Shown: positions 36,131-45,400, counted from the stretch's first letter. The stretch: DNA of 64,000 nucleotides from JAUIIK01 sp041390865 (GCA_041390865.1 JAWKPC010000011.1:62001-126000), one strand, 5' to 3'. Numbers and translations: made by a program. The notes: generated by a model from the sequence alone, not told the origin.

Positions 36131-37627
36131 TTGTTTCCATTACTGACGCTCACCGTATTCCTTCCGCTGGCTGGAGCTATTCTGCTGGTCATCGCTTCCC
36201 AGATCGGCCTATCCCCGCGGACAAGCCACGCGATCGGGATCATCATCTCCGGCCTGACGCTCATCTCGGCGCTTGCCGTCTGGCTGCGGGGTGTCGATGG
36301 CGAGTTCAGCCAGATCGAGCAGGTGGAGTGGATTCCATCGCTCGGCGCCGGCTACCGGCTTGGCGTTGACGGGATCAGCCTGCCGCTCGTCCTGGTCACG
36401 ACCGTCCTCTTCTTCGCCTCGCTGATCTTTTCAGCCGAGATCAGAGAGCGTGCGACAGCCTACGTCGCGCTGTTTCTGGCGCTCGAAACCGCCTGTCTCG
36501 GCGTCTTCCTCTCGCTGGACCTGGTGCTCTTCTACGTCTTCTGGGAGGTCACTCTAGTCGGCATGTATTTCATCATCGCCGGCTGGGGGCACGAGCATCG
36601 CCAACGAGCGGCACTGACCTTCTTCATCTATACCTTGCTCGGGAGCCTGCCGCTTCTGCTCGGGATACTGGCCCTTTATCTGGAAGGCGATCCCCGGACG
36701 TTCGACATGCGAGCGATCATCGCCGACCCGCCGCTCAGCGGGTCGATCGCGACATTCGCCTTTGCGGCGCTCTTCATCGCCTTCGCGATCAAGATCCCGA
36801 TCTTCCCGGTCCATACCTGGCTGCCGACCGCCCACGTCGAGGCGCCGACCGCCGGCAGCGTCATTCTTGCCGGGGTGCTGCTGAAGCTGGGGACCTACGG
36901 GCTGCTCCGGATCGGGCTCCAGATGACGCCCGACGCCTTTCGCGATGCCGCGCCCTATGTGGCGATCATCGCTGTGATATCGGCGCTCTACGGGGCGTTC
37001 ATCGCGCTAGCCCAGTCCGACCTCAAGCGTTTGGTCGCCTACACGAGCGTGAACCACATGGGCTACGTGGCGCTCGGCATCGCTGCGGCCGCCGCAGCCA
37101 CCAGTGCTGGTGACCGGGATTTCGCGCTCGATGGCGCCGTCCTCCAGATGGTGAGTCATGGCATCGTCACTGGCGCCCTCTTCCTCCTGGTCGGCATGGT
37201 CCAGGAGCGGACGGGGACGCGGGAGATGGGAGAGATCAGCGGATTGCTCGGCAGAGTGCCGAGGCTCGGCTGGGCCTTCATCCTGGCGGCGTTCGCATCG
37301 CTGGGGCTGCCGGGGCTGGCTCACTTTCCGGCCGAGTTCCAGATCTTTCTCGGCACGTTCGGCGTCTGGCCGGTCGCGGCCGCTATTGTCGTTATCGGCA
37401 TCGTCGTCACCGCCGGGCTCTATCTCCGGGCGATCCAGGCGGCGTTCCTCGGACCGTCGCCGGACGGCTCGAACGATGACGCGTCCGGCACGTCCCGTTT
37501 CGGCGATCTCTCGTTTCGCGAGATCGGAGCCGTCGGGCCGCTCCTGGTGCTGACGGTGGCTATCGGTGTTTATCCCACGATGCTCCTCGACGCCATCCAC
37601 CGCACGATTGACTTGCTGCCCGTATGA
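36131..37627 (+). CDS. nuoM: NuoM-like antiporter-type subunit
   Basis: This 498-residue protein with about 14 helices starts at TTG with a strong AGGAGGC upstream, the only non-overlapping junction in the distal operon. The helix-5 glutamate is in FYVFWEVTLVGMYF and the helix-7 lysine in FAIKIPIFPVHTWLPTAHVE. APTAGSVILAGVLLKLGTYG is the family signature. The proton-path residues appear complete. The stop overlaps the nuoN start by four bases. Confidence 0.95.
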   Translation: MFPLLTLTVFLPLAGAILLVIASQIGLSPRTSHAIGIIISGLTLISALAVWLRGVDGEFSQIEQVEWIPSLGAGYRLGVDGISLPLVLVTTVLFFASLIFSAEIRERATAYVALFLALETACLGVFLSLDLVLFYVFWEVTLVGMYFIIAGWGHEHRQRAALTFFIYTLLGSLPLLLGILALYLEGDPRTFDMRAIIADPPLSGSIATFAFAALFIAFAIKIPIFPVHTWLPTAHVEAPTAGSVILAGVLLKLGTYGLLRIGLQMTPDAFRDAAPYVAIIAVISALYGAFIALAQSDLKRLVAYTSVNHMGYVALGIAAAAAATSAGDRDFALDGAVLQMVSHGIVTGALFLLVGMVQERTGTREMGEISGLLGRVPRLGWAFILAAFASLGLPGLAHFPAEFQIFLGTFGVWPVAAAIVVIGIVVTAGLYLRAIQAAFLGPSPDGSNDDASGTSRFGDLSFREIGAVGPLLVLTVAIGVYPTMLLDAIHRTIDLLPV

Positions 37628-39015
37628 GCGAGATGGACATGAGCCGCGATCTCGGGTTGATCATCCCGGAGATCGCGATCGTGATCACCGCAGTTCTGGC
37701 CCTGGTGGCCGAGATGCTGCGCCGTCCGCGTCTGGCCCTGATCGCTACCGTCGTCGGGTTGCTGGCCGCGGCGCTTCTGACCATTCCCCTCTTTGGCGAA
37801 GATACGACCGTCTTCCTGGGCACCTACCGCATCGATGATCTCAGTCTCTGGGCGAAGGTAATTATCCTGCCCGCGACGGCGCTCTCGGCCATCCTGTTCA
37901 TCCCGGAGATTCGAGGGACGGACCGCGAGGGCACCGTTTACAGCCTGCTCTCATTCGTCGCCGCCGGTTCGGTCATCCTGGCCGGTGCCGGAGACATCAT
38001 GTTCATCGTTCTCGGCGTGCTCATCAGCAGCCTCGGATCGTTCGTGCTGGTCGCTTACCCGCGCGACGACCGGGCGACCGAAGCGGCGATGAAGTACTTC
38101 GTCTTTGGATCGGTCACCGGGGCGATGATGATCTTCGGGCTGACCTACTGGTTCGGCGCGACGGGCTCGACGCTGCTCTCCGAGCTCGATCGGCTGGACG
38201 GTAGGGAGCTGGCCGGAATCGCCGGGCTCCTCGGCGTCCTCATTGGCCTGGGATACAAGGCCTCGATTGCCCCATTCCATTTCTGGGCGCCGGACGCCTA
38301 CGACGGCGGGCCGGTTGCGGCGGCGGCGTTCATCTCGATCGTTCCGAAGATCGGCGCGATATTCGGCATCGCCCAGGTCATGCGGAGCCTTCCCGAAAGT
38401 GCCGTCGAATGGCCGCTTCTCATCGCTTTGCTGGCGGCATTCTCGATGACCTTCGGCAACCTGGCCGCGCTGGTCCAGACGAATCTGATCCGCCTGCTGG
38501 CCTACTCCTCGATCGCCCAGGCCGGCTATTTTCTGCTCGCTATCGTCGCCCTGGACAGGAGCGACCTCGACATCAGCGCGCTGGTCGTCTTTGCTGCTGC
38601 CTACGCGGCGATGAACCTCGGTGCCTTCGCGGTCGTCGGCTGGGCGGGCCGGGATCTGGAGGGGTTCCGGGGCGTTGGCCGGACGCTTGCGCCGTGGCAT
38701 GGCGCGGCGATGGTGATCTTCCTGCTCTCGCTGGTCGGCGTGCCGCCATTGGGCGGGTTTGTCGGGAAGCTGCTGCTGTTCGGGGCCGCGATCGACGCCG
38801 GCTACACCTGGCTCGCGGTTGTCGGCATCCTCAACACGGTTCTGTCGCTCGCGGTCTATTTGCGGGTCATCGTGCCGATGTACCAGCCGGCTGACGGCGA
38901 CGCCGTTTCGGGAGAGAGCCGATCCATCGCCAGGACGAGCATCACGGTGCTCTCCGTGCTTCTGACCCTCGGGATAGGGATCGGGGCGCAGGTCATTCTG
39001 ACGACGACGATCTGA
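37624..39015 (+). CDS. nuoN: NuoN-like antiporter-type subunit
   Basis: The 463 residues form about 14 helices. The helix-7 lysine is kept in GLGYKASIAPFHFWAPDAYDG-type sequence (K in GYKAS). In helix 5, where NuoN normally has GLELLSLxLYVLV, this protein has VLGVLISSLGSFVLV; the glutamate position (about residue 133) is leucine. YSSIAQAGYFLLAIVALDRS and the broken-helix region are conserved. It is the last gene of the operon and ends nine bases before the convergent response-regulator gene. Confidence 0.93.
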   Translation: MSEMDMSRDLGLIIPEIAIVITAVLALVAEMLRRPRLALIATVVGLLAAALLTIPLFGEDTTVFLGTYRIDDLSLWAKVIILPATALSAILFIPEIRGTDREGTVYSLLSFVAAGSVILAGAGDIMFIVLGVLISSLGSFVLVAYPRDDRATEAAMKYFVFGSVTGAMMIFGLTYWFGATGSTLLSELDRLDGRELAGIAGLLGVLIGLGYKASIAPFHFWAPDAYDGGPVAAAAFISIVPKIGAIFGIAQVMRSLPESAVEWPLLIALLAAFSMTFGNLAALVQTNLIRLLAYSSIAQAGYFLLAIVALDRSDLDISALVVFAAAYAAMNLGAFAVVGWAGRDLEGFRGVGRTLAPWHGAAMVIFLLSLVGVPPLGGFVGKLLLFGAAIDAGYTWLAVVGILNTVLSLAVYLRVIVPMYQPADGDAVSGESRSIARTSITVLSVLLTLGIGIGAQVILTTTI

Positions 39016-39023
39016 GCCGCCCG

Positions 39024-39677
39024 CTAGGCGGTGCTCTCCTCCAACGCCATCAGGGTCGCCTTGACCCGGGCGTGGATCTCGCGTTCTCCACTGACTCCCA
39101 GTTCCTGGTAGATGACCGAGACGTAGGTTTCGACCGAGCGTTCGGTCAGCGACAGTTCGTCGGCGATCGCCGAGTTGCTGTATCCCTGGGCGATCAGCTC
39201 CAGGACGTCGTGCTGGCGGGGTGTCAGTCGCGAGAGGGCCGAATCCGGTTTCGGGCGCATCTCGCCGATCAGTGCCGGGTCCAGGACGACCATCCCGGCC
39301 GCGCTGCCGCGAATCGCCCGGATTACGGTTTCGATGTCCCCGACGGACTGCTTGAGGAGGTACGACCAGCCGGCTTGCTGGTCGGCCGGAAGGCTCGTGA
39401 AGAAGCGCCGGTCGCGGTGGGACGAGAGCAGGACGATGCCGGTCGAGGAGTTTGCCTTGCGGATTTCGATGCCGGCGTCGATGCCGTCGTACTCGCCCGG
39501 CATCTCGATATCCATCAGGACGACGTCGGGTTGGTGCTCGGCCGCCAGCCGGATCGCCGCCTGGCCGTTGTCGGCCTGCCCGACGACCTCGAGCCCCGGT
39601 TCGCCTTCGAGCGTCAGCACCAGCATCTCCCTGAATAGCGCTTCATCCTCAACGACGAGCAGGCGCAGGCTGTCCAA
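39024..39677 (-). CDS. NarL/LuxR-type response regulator
   Basis: This 217-residue protein has a receiver domain with acidic pocket VVEDE, phospho-acceptor D56 in VVLMDIEMP and the conserved lysine in SYLLKQSV. The C-terminal HTH is SRLTPRQHDVLELIAQGYSN with SVETYVSVIYQELGV. It is convergent with nuoN and is the only response regulator in the window. The HisKA_3-type kinase at 28833 belongs to the class that partners NarL-type regulators, so a functional pair across the nuo-like operon is inferred. Confidence 0.93.
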   Translation of the reverse strand: MDSLRLLVVEDEALFREMLVLTLEGEPGLEVVGQADNGQAAIRLAAEHQPDVVLMDIEMPGEYDGIDAGIEIRKANSSTGIVLLSSHRDRRFFTSLPADQQAGWSYLLKQSVGDIETVIRAIRGSAAGMVVLDPALIGEMRPKPDSALSRLTPRQHDVLELIAQGYSNSAIADELSLTERSVETYVSVIYQELGVSGEREIHARVKATLMALEESTA

Positions 39678-39871
39678 TGCTGACTCCCTCGGTCCAGTAC
39701 CTGACGGAACGTCCCATCATCGGACTCTAGCATGCCGCACCCGACCCGGCGGAACATCGAGAATCCACGACTCGAAGTGCAGAGTTTGCCCGGTATTCGG
39801 CGATGCGACGGTCCCGTACGCTCTGAGGCTGTGGTTTTGAGCGCCCCGCATGGAGCCGGGCGCCGCTTCTC

Positions 39872-40179
39872 ATGGCTGGAGTGGCCGGTATGCGCGTCAT
39901 CGTGGTGCTACGGATCTCGGCCTGCAGCAAGGTTGCGATACCGGAGAGCGGTGAGTCGGCCCCGGACGTCGACTGGCAGGTGATCGACGCCCTTGCCGGT
40001 GGCCTGGCCCCGACGGTCGCACCATCAGTGATGGTACGACGGCCTACGCCGGGGAGTGGGCGGTCGTCCAACAGCAGGTGACAGATACCGGGGGCGTCAT
40101 GCCCATCAAGCTCAGCGAACCGGTCATGAGCTACACCTGCGTCTCAACCGGCAGCCTCGTCCTGACGCGCATCCCCTAA
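39872..40179 (+). pseudogene. possible degraded small secreted-protein gene
   Basis: Two frames of the 39678-40382 gap look protein-like. One starts MRVIVVLRISACSKVAIPES (ATG 39890, possible lipobox-like ISAC) and runs to DWQVIDALAGGLAP. The other continues DGRTISDGTTAYAGEWAVVQ to SYTCVSTGSLVLTRIP and stops at 40177-40179. They would join with one frameshift near 40000-40020. The end resembles small lipoproteins that finish in YTCxxxTLxLT, but I cannot name the family. A hairpin follows directly. The rest of the gap is empty. Confidence 0.35.
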
Positions 40180-40199
40180 ACCAGTACGAGATCTCAGGG

Positions 40200-40221
40200 A
40201 AGGGCGGCTCGACCCGCCCTT
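40200..40221 (+). terminator. hairpin, possible terminator
   Basis: AAGGGCGG (40200-40207) pairs with CCGCCCTT (40214-40221) around a six-base loop. It lies 20 bases after the stop of the possible degraded gene. There is no following T-run, so termination is uncertain. Confidence 0.5.
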
Positions 40222-40382
40222 CGCGGTTCCTGTGCCGATCATTCCTCCAACGGCGCCGCACCATTGAGAAACTACGATACTCACTCACGATCCTGTTCGA
40301 TATTCCAGTCGATTCTTCCTCCCTATCCTGATCCTAGAGCCGCTCCGATAGCGGCGACCAATCAGGAAAAGGAAGATCACCG

Positions 40383-43300
40383 ATGGCACGCGCGAAGTTC
40401 TGGCTCCTGCTGATGCTCGTTCTGGCTCCCGCTATCGTTCCGCTGATTCCGACGCTCGTCGCTGCGGAAGGCGACGACGCGGCCGATCAATCCCGAATCG
40501 CGACGACCGAATATGGCGATGTCCGGCGTGGACAGGTCTCGGCCGTCAGCGAATTCCAGCTCGCTCTCGTTGCCGGGGAATCGGTCACGATCGAGACGGT
40601 AAACATCTCCGAAGGCGGCGATCCGGTCCTGCACCTGCTCGATGCAGGGCGCGGCACGGAGGTCGCCGTCAACAACAGCGCCGACGGCGGCCTGGCGGCT
40701 CGCGTCAGCTACACGGCGGCGGCAGACATCAATCTGATTCTCGTTGTCCGCTCGCTGGCTCAAGAGACGGCCGGCACGACCGATCTGCTGAAGAACGGAG
40801 AAACCTGGAAGACCGCCGTCTCGTTCGCCGGCCTGCACCAGCTCTACGGGGAGCTGATCCCCGGCCAGGAGCTACGGACCGTCCACCAGCCCGGCGGCAC
40901 CGGCGCCACCCACCGCATGTACATCATCGGCGACAATCGGCTCAGCATCGCGATGCGGGTCATCGGCGGCGGGCCGAACGGCGCGGCGATCGCCCGGTTC
41001 AACGACGGCTATGGCAAGCCTGACGTCATCGTCGGCGTCGCCAACCCGGAATCGGCCGAAGAGATCCTGCTGGTTCTCAACGACTACAGCCACGACGCCG
41101 ACGGCGACGGTCTCGGCGACAACGTCGAAGCGGCCATCGGCACCTGCTCGGCTCTCTCCGGCTTCGTCAGCGTCAACGGCGGCTACGAGTTCGATTGCAG
41201 CCTGGCCGCCGACCCGCGCGATACCGATGGCGATGGCATCAGCGACGGCCTGGAGCTCTTCGGCCTCTACGCACCGCCAGTCCTGGCTCCGGCGACCGCC
41301 GAAGCGAGCCAGTTCAAGGTACTGCCCGACGTGACGGCCTCGTTTGATACGCACATCAACCTGCCGCTCTGGGGCGCCAACCCCCGCCACAAGGATCTCT
41401 TCATCGAAGTCGATTTCATGATGCGCTCTCCGGGTGAGACGCCCGGCAAGGTTGGCCCGGCGGTTGCCCGGCAGTTCGCCGCCTATTACAGCGATACCGT
41501 CGACAATCCGATCCCGCTCATCGATCTCTATCGGGCAGTGTCCCTGAAGAATCCGGACGGCCGCCGCGGCATTAGCACCCATCTCGACACCGGCGTCGCA
41601 CCGGAGAGCCCGGCCGACGCGACGATCTACGGCGACTGGGGCGGCTACAACGCGGTCCAGCCGGTGCAAAACGCCGACGGAAGCTACATGGGCGACAACC
41701 CGCAGACCGCCTGGCAGAACAACATGAACCCGGCCCGGCGCGGCATCTTCCGCTACATCATGGTCTACCCGACCGGCGGCGGACAGAACCCGCTCAACAG
41801 CTTCGCCGGCAGCGGCCCGCTCGATAACGCCTGGGTCCTGGCCCACGAGTTCGCTCACGCGATGGGTCTCGATCATGGCGGCAAGCCGGGCGAGTTCCAG
41901 CCGAATTGCAAGCCGAACTACATGAGCCTGCTCAACTACGGCTACCAGGGCTACCCGAACGTCGGTTTCTCCGATGGACTCGGCACCTCGGCCCTCAATA
42001 ACACGGCTCTCAAGGAGTTCAACGCCGTCCCTCCGAGCAATACGGCCTATCTCGACATGCTCGAGTTCAACTACAAGTACTACGTCGACCGCGAGAACGG
42101 TCACGTTGACTGGAACCGCGACGGCTTCATCGCCGGCGAAAACAGCACGGTCCGCGCCTACGCCAACTACAAGCCGGGTGGTGGCGGCTGCGAGATGACC
42201 CGCATGAACCAGTCGATGATCCCAACCGCGGCCAGCACGACGGCGCCGGCTATGGCCCGGCTCGGCAATCGCCTCTACGTCTTCTACTCGCCCCTCGGCG
42301 CGGCCTTCTACAAGTACTCGACCGACGCCGGGAACTGCCCGCAGGCCGACATGAGCGCTTGCGCGACCTGGAGCGATCAGAAGCTGGCCTATATGGATGC
42401 ACAGGGCGGCATCGACGCGATCAAGATCAGCAATAGTGAACTGTTGGTGGTGACGATCGACAGCAACGGTACGATCTGGGAGCGCCGGATGATGCTCGAC
42501 GCAGCCGGTAACGAAACCTGGACCGATCACCGACAGGTTCCCGGTCTCGCCGCGTCCCCGACCCTGACGAGCGGCAAGAGCAGCGAGCCTTCGCTCTCCG
42601 AGCTGGCCTACTGCAAGTTCTTCCTGACCTATCGAGGCGCCGACGGGAATGTGCACTACAACTCCCTGAGCTGCGCCGACCAGTTCACCGGCTGGGGAGC
42701 CGAGCAGACGGCGCTCGATCAGGATCGCAACCCGATCCCGATGGCCGAATATGCCTCTCCGGGTGTTGGCCGGGCATTCCTCTCGACGACGGGCGAAGCC
42801 TGGATCCTCGGCGCCTTCGCCGACGTCAACGGCCGGCTCAACCTCTATCACTACAGCGACGAGACCGGTCTCTGGGCGAAGACCGACCTGATCGACAGCT
42901 ATGCCGGCGCGGTCGAGGGACGTCCGGCGATGGCCTGGCAGTGGACGGGCGGCGAGTTCGACCGCACCGGCAAGCTCTACCTGATGTACGTCAAGCACGA
43001 CTTCAACACCGCTAACTGGCGGGGGATGCAGCGCCAGGTCCGGATGCTCACCTCCTACGTCAAGGTCGACAAGGCGGCAGACGGCAGCCTGACCAGAACG
43101 ACGAAGGTCGGGTTGGAAGGACCGTTCGACAATGTCTGGCTCTACGCCTTCGGCATCGACCTGTTCTTCGAGGAAGGCATCGACAGCAACCTGCGAGCCG
43201 CCCTCTCGATCGCGATCGACAAGCCGGAGCTCTGGGCCGGCATCCAGTTCCGCCCGAAGGCCGACGGCGTCGCCGACCTGACGATGGTCGACAACAATGA

Positions 43301-43388
43301 CTGGGAAGTGCTGCGGATCGGCCTCTGCAAGAACGTCGTCAACCCCGGCGGACTGGTCAGCAATCCGATCGCCTGCCCGGCCGGATGA
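40383..43388 (+). CDS. secreted metzincin-like protease with calcium-binding motifs
   Basis: This 1001-residue protein has a signal peptide (FWLLLMLVLAPAIVPLIPTL, cleavage near VAAEG). A beta-rich prepeptidase-like region follows. Two calcium-type motifs come next: DADGDGLGDNVEAAIG (about 240) and DTDGDGISDGLELFG (about 281). Then a domain opens with HKDLFIEVDFMM. The catalytic HEFAHAMGLDH (488-498) is a perfect HExxHxxGxxH metzincin site. CKPNYMSLLNYGY matches the region after the site in the paralogue at 4353. The C-terminal 400 residues are propeller-like beta repeats with YSDETGLWAKT-type units. AGGAAAAGGAAG precedes the start. It ends in a terminator resembling that of the paralogue. Confidence 0.88.
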   Translation: MARAKFWLLLMLVLAPAIVPLIPTLVAAEGDDAADQSRIATTEYGDVRRGQVSAVSEFQLALVAGESVTIETVNISEGGDPVLHLLDAGRGTEVAVNNSADGGLAARVSYTAAADINLILVVRSLAQETAGTTDLLKNGETWKTAVSFAGLHQLYGELIPGQELRTVHQPGGTGATHRMYIIGDNRLSIAMRVIGGGPNGAAIARFNDGYGKPDVIVGVANPESAEEILLVLNDYSHDADGDGLGDNVEAAIGTCSALSGFVSVNGGYEFDCSLAADPRDTDGDGISDGLELFGLYAPPVLAPATAEASQFKVLPDVTASFDTHINLPLWGANPRHKDLFIEVDFMMRSPGETPGKVGPAVARQFAAYYSDTVDNPIPLIDLYRAVSLKNPDGRRGISTHLDTGVAPESPADATIYGDWGGYNAVQPVQNADGSYMGDNPQTAWQNNMNPARRGIFRYIMVYPTGGGQNPLNSFAGSGPLDNAWVLAHEFAHAMGLDHGGKPGEFQPNCKPNYMSLLNYGYQGYPNVGFSDGLGTSALNNTALKEFNAVPPSNTAYLDMLEFNYKYYVDRENGHVDWNRDGFIAGENSTVRAYANYKPGGGGCEMTRMNQSMIPTAASTTAPAMARLGNRLYVFYSPLGAAFYKYSTDAGNCPQADMSACATWSDQKLAYMDAQGGIDAIKISNSELLVVTIDSNGTIWERRMMLDAAGNETWTDHRQVPGLAASPTLTSGKSSEPSLSELAYCKFFLTYRGADGNVHYNSLSCADQFTGWGAEQTALDQDRNPIPMAEYASPGVGRAFLSTTGEAWILGAFADVNGRLNLYHYSDETGLWAKTDLIDSYAGAVEGRPAMAWQWTGGEFDRTGKLYLMYVKHDFNTANWRGMQRQVRMLTSYVKVDKAADGSLTRTTKVGLEGPFDNVWLYAFGIDLFFEEGIDSNLRAALSIAIDKPELWAGIQFRPKADGVADLTMVDNNDWEVLRIGLCKNVVNPGGLVSNPIACPAG

Positions 43389-43416
43389 CGAGTATCGAAC
43401 ATCAGTAGGTAGACGA

Positions 43417-43446
43417 GAGGCGCCCGATCCATCGGGCGCCTCTTCC
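43417..43446 (+). terminator. Rho-independent-type terminator after the second metalloprotease gene
   Basis: A perfect 11-bp stem, GAGGCGCCCGA (43417-43427) with TCGGGCGCCTC (43432-43442), has a four-base loop and is followed by TTCC. It begins 29 bases after the stop. Confidence 0.85.
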
Positions 43447-43521
43447 GTGTGGTTAGATAGACCGCCATTCGAATCGAAACGCTATTCCGGCGGGTTCGTC
43501 ATTACTTGATGGGGAGATACC

Positions 43522-44020
43522 GTGAGCGATCATCTGGTCGACATGTTCCGGCACAACCGCTGGGCGAACCTGCGTATTCTGGACTGGTGCGCGGGCCTTG
43601 ATGACGATCTGCTGGACTCCAGCGCGCCCGGTACCTTCGGTGACGCCCGGAGGACGCTGGTTCATCTGGTCGGGGCAGAGGAGCGCTACGTTGAATATCT
43701 CACCGGCGAGGTGATGCCGAGATGAACAGCGTCTCGATCTCGATGGCCCGACCCTGGAATCGACACACCCTGCGGCCGCGCCGACGCCAGCGGGGGAGCG
43801 ACTGATCGATCTCGCGGGGTCGACGCCATACGACCTGGTCGTGCGAGGCAACCACCTCAACGGTGAACCGTACAGCCTGCGAGCGACGACGCTGCTGATC
43901 CAGGCAATCCATCATGCAGCCGAGCATCGCACCCATCTGATGACCGTTATCAGCCAGCACGGCATCGCCGTCCCGGATACGGATGGGTGGACGTTTGGGA
44001 ACGAAATGCTGAGCGTCTGA
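43522..44020 (+). pseudogene. DinB-like gene with a frameshift
   Basis: The first frame reads MSDHLVDMFRHNRWANLRIL and continues through LVHLVGAEERYVEYLTGEV, a DinB-like start, then stops at 43725. The second frame, shifted by one base, continues DEQRLDLDGPTLES to AIHHAAEHRTHLMTVISQHG and FGNEMLSV, ending at 44020. Together they give about 165 residues with the expected histidines (H near residue 49 and HxxxH in AAEHRTH). The slip lies at about 43715-43726 and is not at a homopolymer. GATACC-type sequence precedes the GTG/ATG region; the start here is the GTG/ATG nearest to MSDHL. Confidence 0.8.
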
Positions 44021-44093
44021 CTATCTGGGGCTCAAGGGTCTATCCGTGCGGTCGATACTGATCGAGTGGACTACTCAACGCGGGGATGAGAGC

Positions 44094-44684
44094 ATGCCTA
44101 CGTCGGAACTTTCGCAAGGATCAGCACCGCTCGACGCTCGGGTACCCCGGCAATTGTTGGAGCCGAACTACCAGAACCGCCTGCGGATCGTCGGCCGGGC
44201 CCTGGATGAGAACGACCTGGAAGAGGCGGTTATCCTCGAGATCGAAGACGGTTTCTTTCTGCGGGCTCACAGCCCGGCGCGCGGCGGCTACATGACCGAG
44301 ACGTTCACCGACGACCGGCTGATGCAGACGCTCCGGGTGGCGATCTACTCACGTGGAGAATCCGGCTCGGGATCCTATCGCTCGCCGCTCCGCCCGACTG
44401 GTTATGAGGACTTCCTGCGCGCGCTTGGTTACCGACTCGACCGGAGAGCTGCGAACGCGATCACGATCGTCGAGTGCTCGCGATACTTTCACGTCAGCGG
44501 CGACGAGCGCATCGGCGATGAGTATCAGGCCGCGATGACGCCATTCGCCGAACTCTTAGAAGTTCCCGGCATCAACCATCTGGTCAATGAAGCCATAGGC
44601 CGCCGCTCCCGAGGTGCGGTCGGCCGGGCGATCGACGCCGACCACCCGGTTCGGATTATCCGTACCGGCGCCCGTCGCTGGTAA
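44094..44684 (+). CDS. hypothetical soluble protein
   Basis: The protein has 196 residues from ATG 44094 (GGGGATGAGAG upstream); the frame is open from 44046. I do not recognise the family. It is charged, lacks signal peptide and membrane helices, and contains LEEAVILEIEDGFFLRAHSP and TGYEDFLRALGYRLDRRAAN, which suggest a mixed alpha/beta fold. The C-terminus is arginine-rich (IIRTGARRW). Codon use matches its neighbours, so it is probably a real gene. Confidence 0.7.
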   Translation: MPTSELSQGSAPLDARVPRQLLEPNYQNRLRIVGRALDENDLEEAVILEIEDGFFLRAHSPARGGYMTETFTDDRLMQTLRVAIYSRGESGSGSYRSPLRPTGYEDFLRALGYRLDRRAANAITIVECSRYFHVSGDERIGDEYQAAMTPFAELLEVPGINHLVNEAIGRRSRGAVGRAIDADHPVRIIRTGARRW

Positions 44685-44870
44685 ATCGCGCCCACGTCGC
44701 CCCACAGCTACGAATTCTGCATGGTACCCCAGGTATGTTCATTTGCTCGGATGCGACCGTCCGTGCCTCGATGTGCCGTAAACGTGACTGCTATCCCTGT
44801 ACTGGTCTATTGGAGCTAGCCGAATCCACTCGATATGGTGAGAGTGCGTATTTCGGTTAGGAAAATCGCT

Positions 44871-45386
44871 ATGGCAATGAACAGAGACAGAGACAATGTC
44901 GGGCGGCTTGCGGCTGCGGCCTTCGCTTCGACCGATCAGGCTGAAGCAGCGCTCAGTGCGCTGATGGAAAGCGGATTCACCGAAGAACAGACTGGCGTTA
45001 TCGCTTCGACGAATGAATCACACCTCCTCGAGAACTGGATTCCCCAGGCTGAGGATGCGAGCAGCGAATCGTCCGGATCTCACGTCGCAATCGGCGGCGT
45101 CCTGGGAGGAATCCTGGGCGGAGCCGTCGCGCTCGCCGTACCCGGGATCGGATGGGCGGCCGGAGCCGGCATCATCGCCACCACTATTGCCGGTGGCAGC
45201 TTCGGCGCTGGAATCGTCGGCCCGTTGCTCGACCTGGAGGTCGAAGAGGACCGGGCCATCTATCTCGACGAGCGGCTCCGCGCTGGCGACATCATCGTCA
45301 CCGTGCATGATGACGACCGATCGGATGAGGCCCAGGACATTCTCCAGACCTACGGTGGCAAGACCGCCGGAACCTCTGGGGACTGA
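44871..45386 (+). CDS. general-stress-like protein with glycine-rich membrane hairpin
   Basis: The 171 residues from ATG 44871 (TTAGGAAAA upstream) begin with a ferredoxin-like alpha/beta segment (AAAFASTDQAEAALSALMES, then GFTEEQTGVIAS) of the kind seen in GsiB/YflT-like stress proteins. A glycine-zipper hairpin follows (IGGVLGGILGGAVALAVPGI, then AGAGIIATTIAGGSFGAG). The C-terminus holds LRAGDIIVTVHDDDRSDEAQ. Such proteins are often induced by general stress; no biochemical role is known. The neighbouring gene 14 bases downstream encodes a membrane protein and may be co-transcribed. Confidence 0.75.
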   Translation: MAMNRDRDNVGRLAAAAFASTDQAEAALSALMESGFTEEQTGVIASTNESHLLENWIPQAEDASSESSGSHVAIGGVLGGILGGAVALAVPGIGWAAGAGIIATTIAGGSFGAGIVGPLLDLEVEEDRAIYLDERLRAGDIIVTVHDDDRSDEAQDILQTYGGKTAGTSGD

Positions 45387-45400
45387 GTCCGGTCCGGCCG

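Noticed and set aside
40872..42998. 708-codon minus-strand frame
   Set aside because: Antisense to the second metalloprotease; no motif, typical shadow of GC-rich codons.
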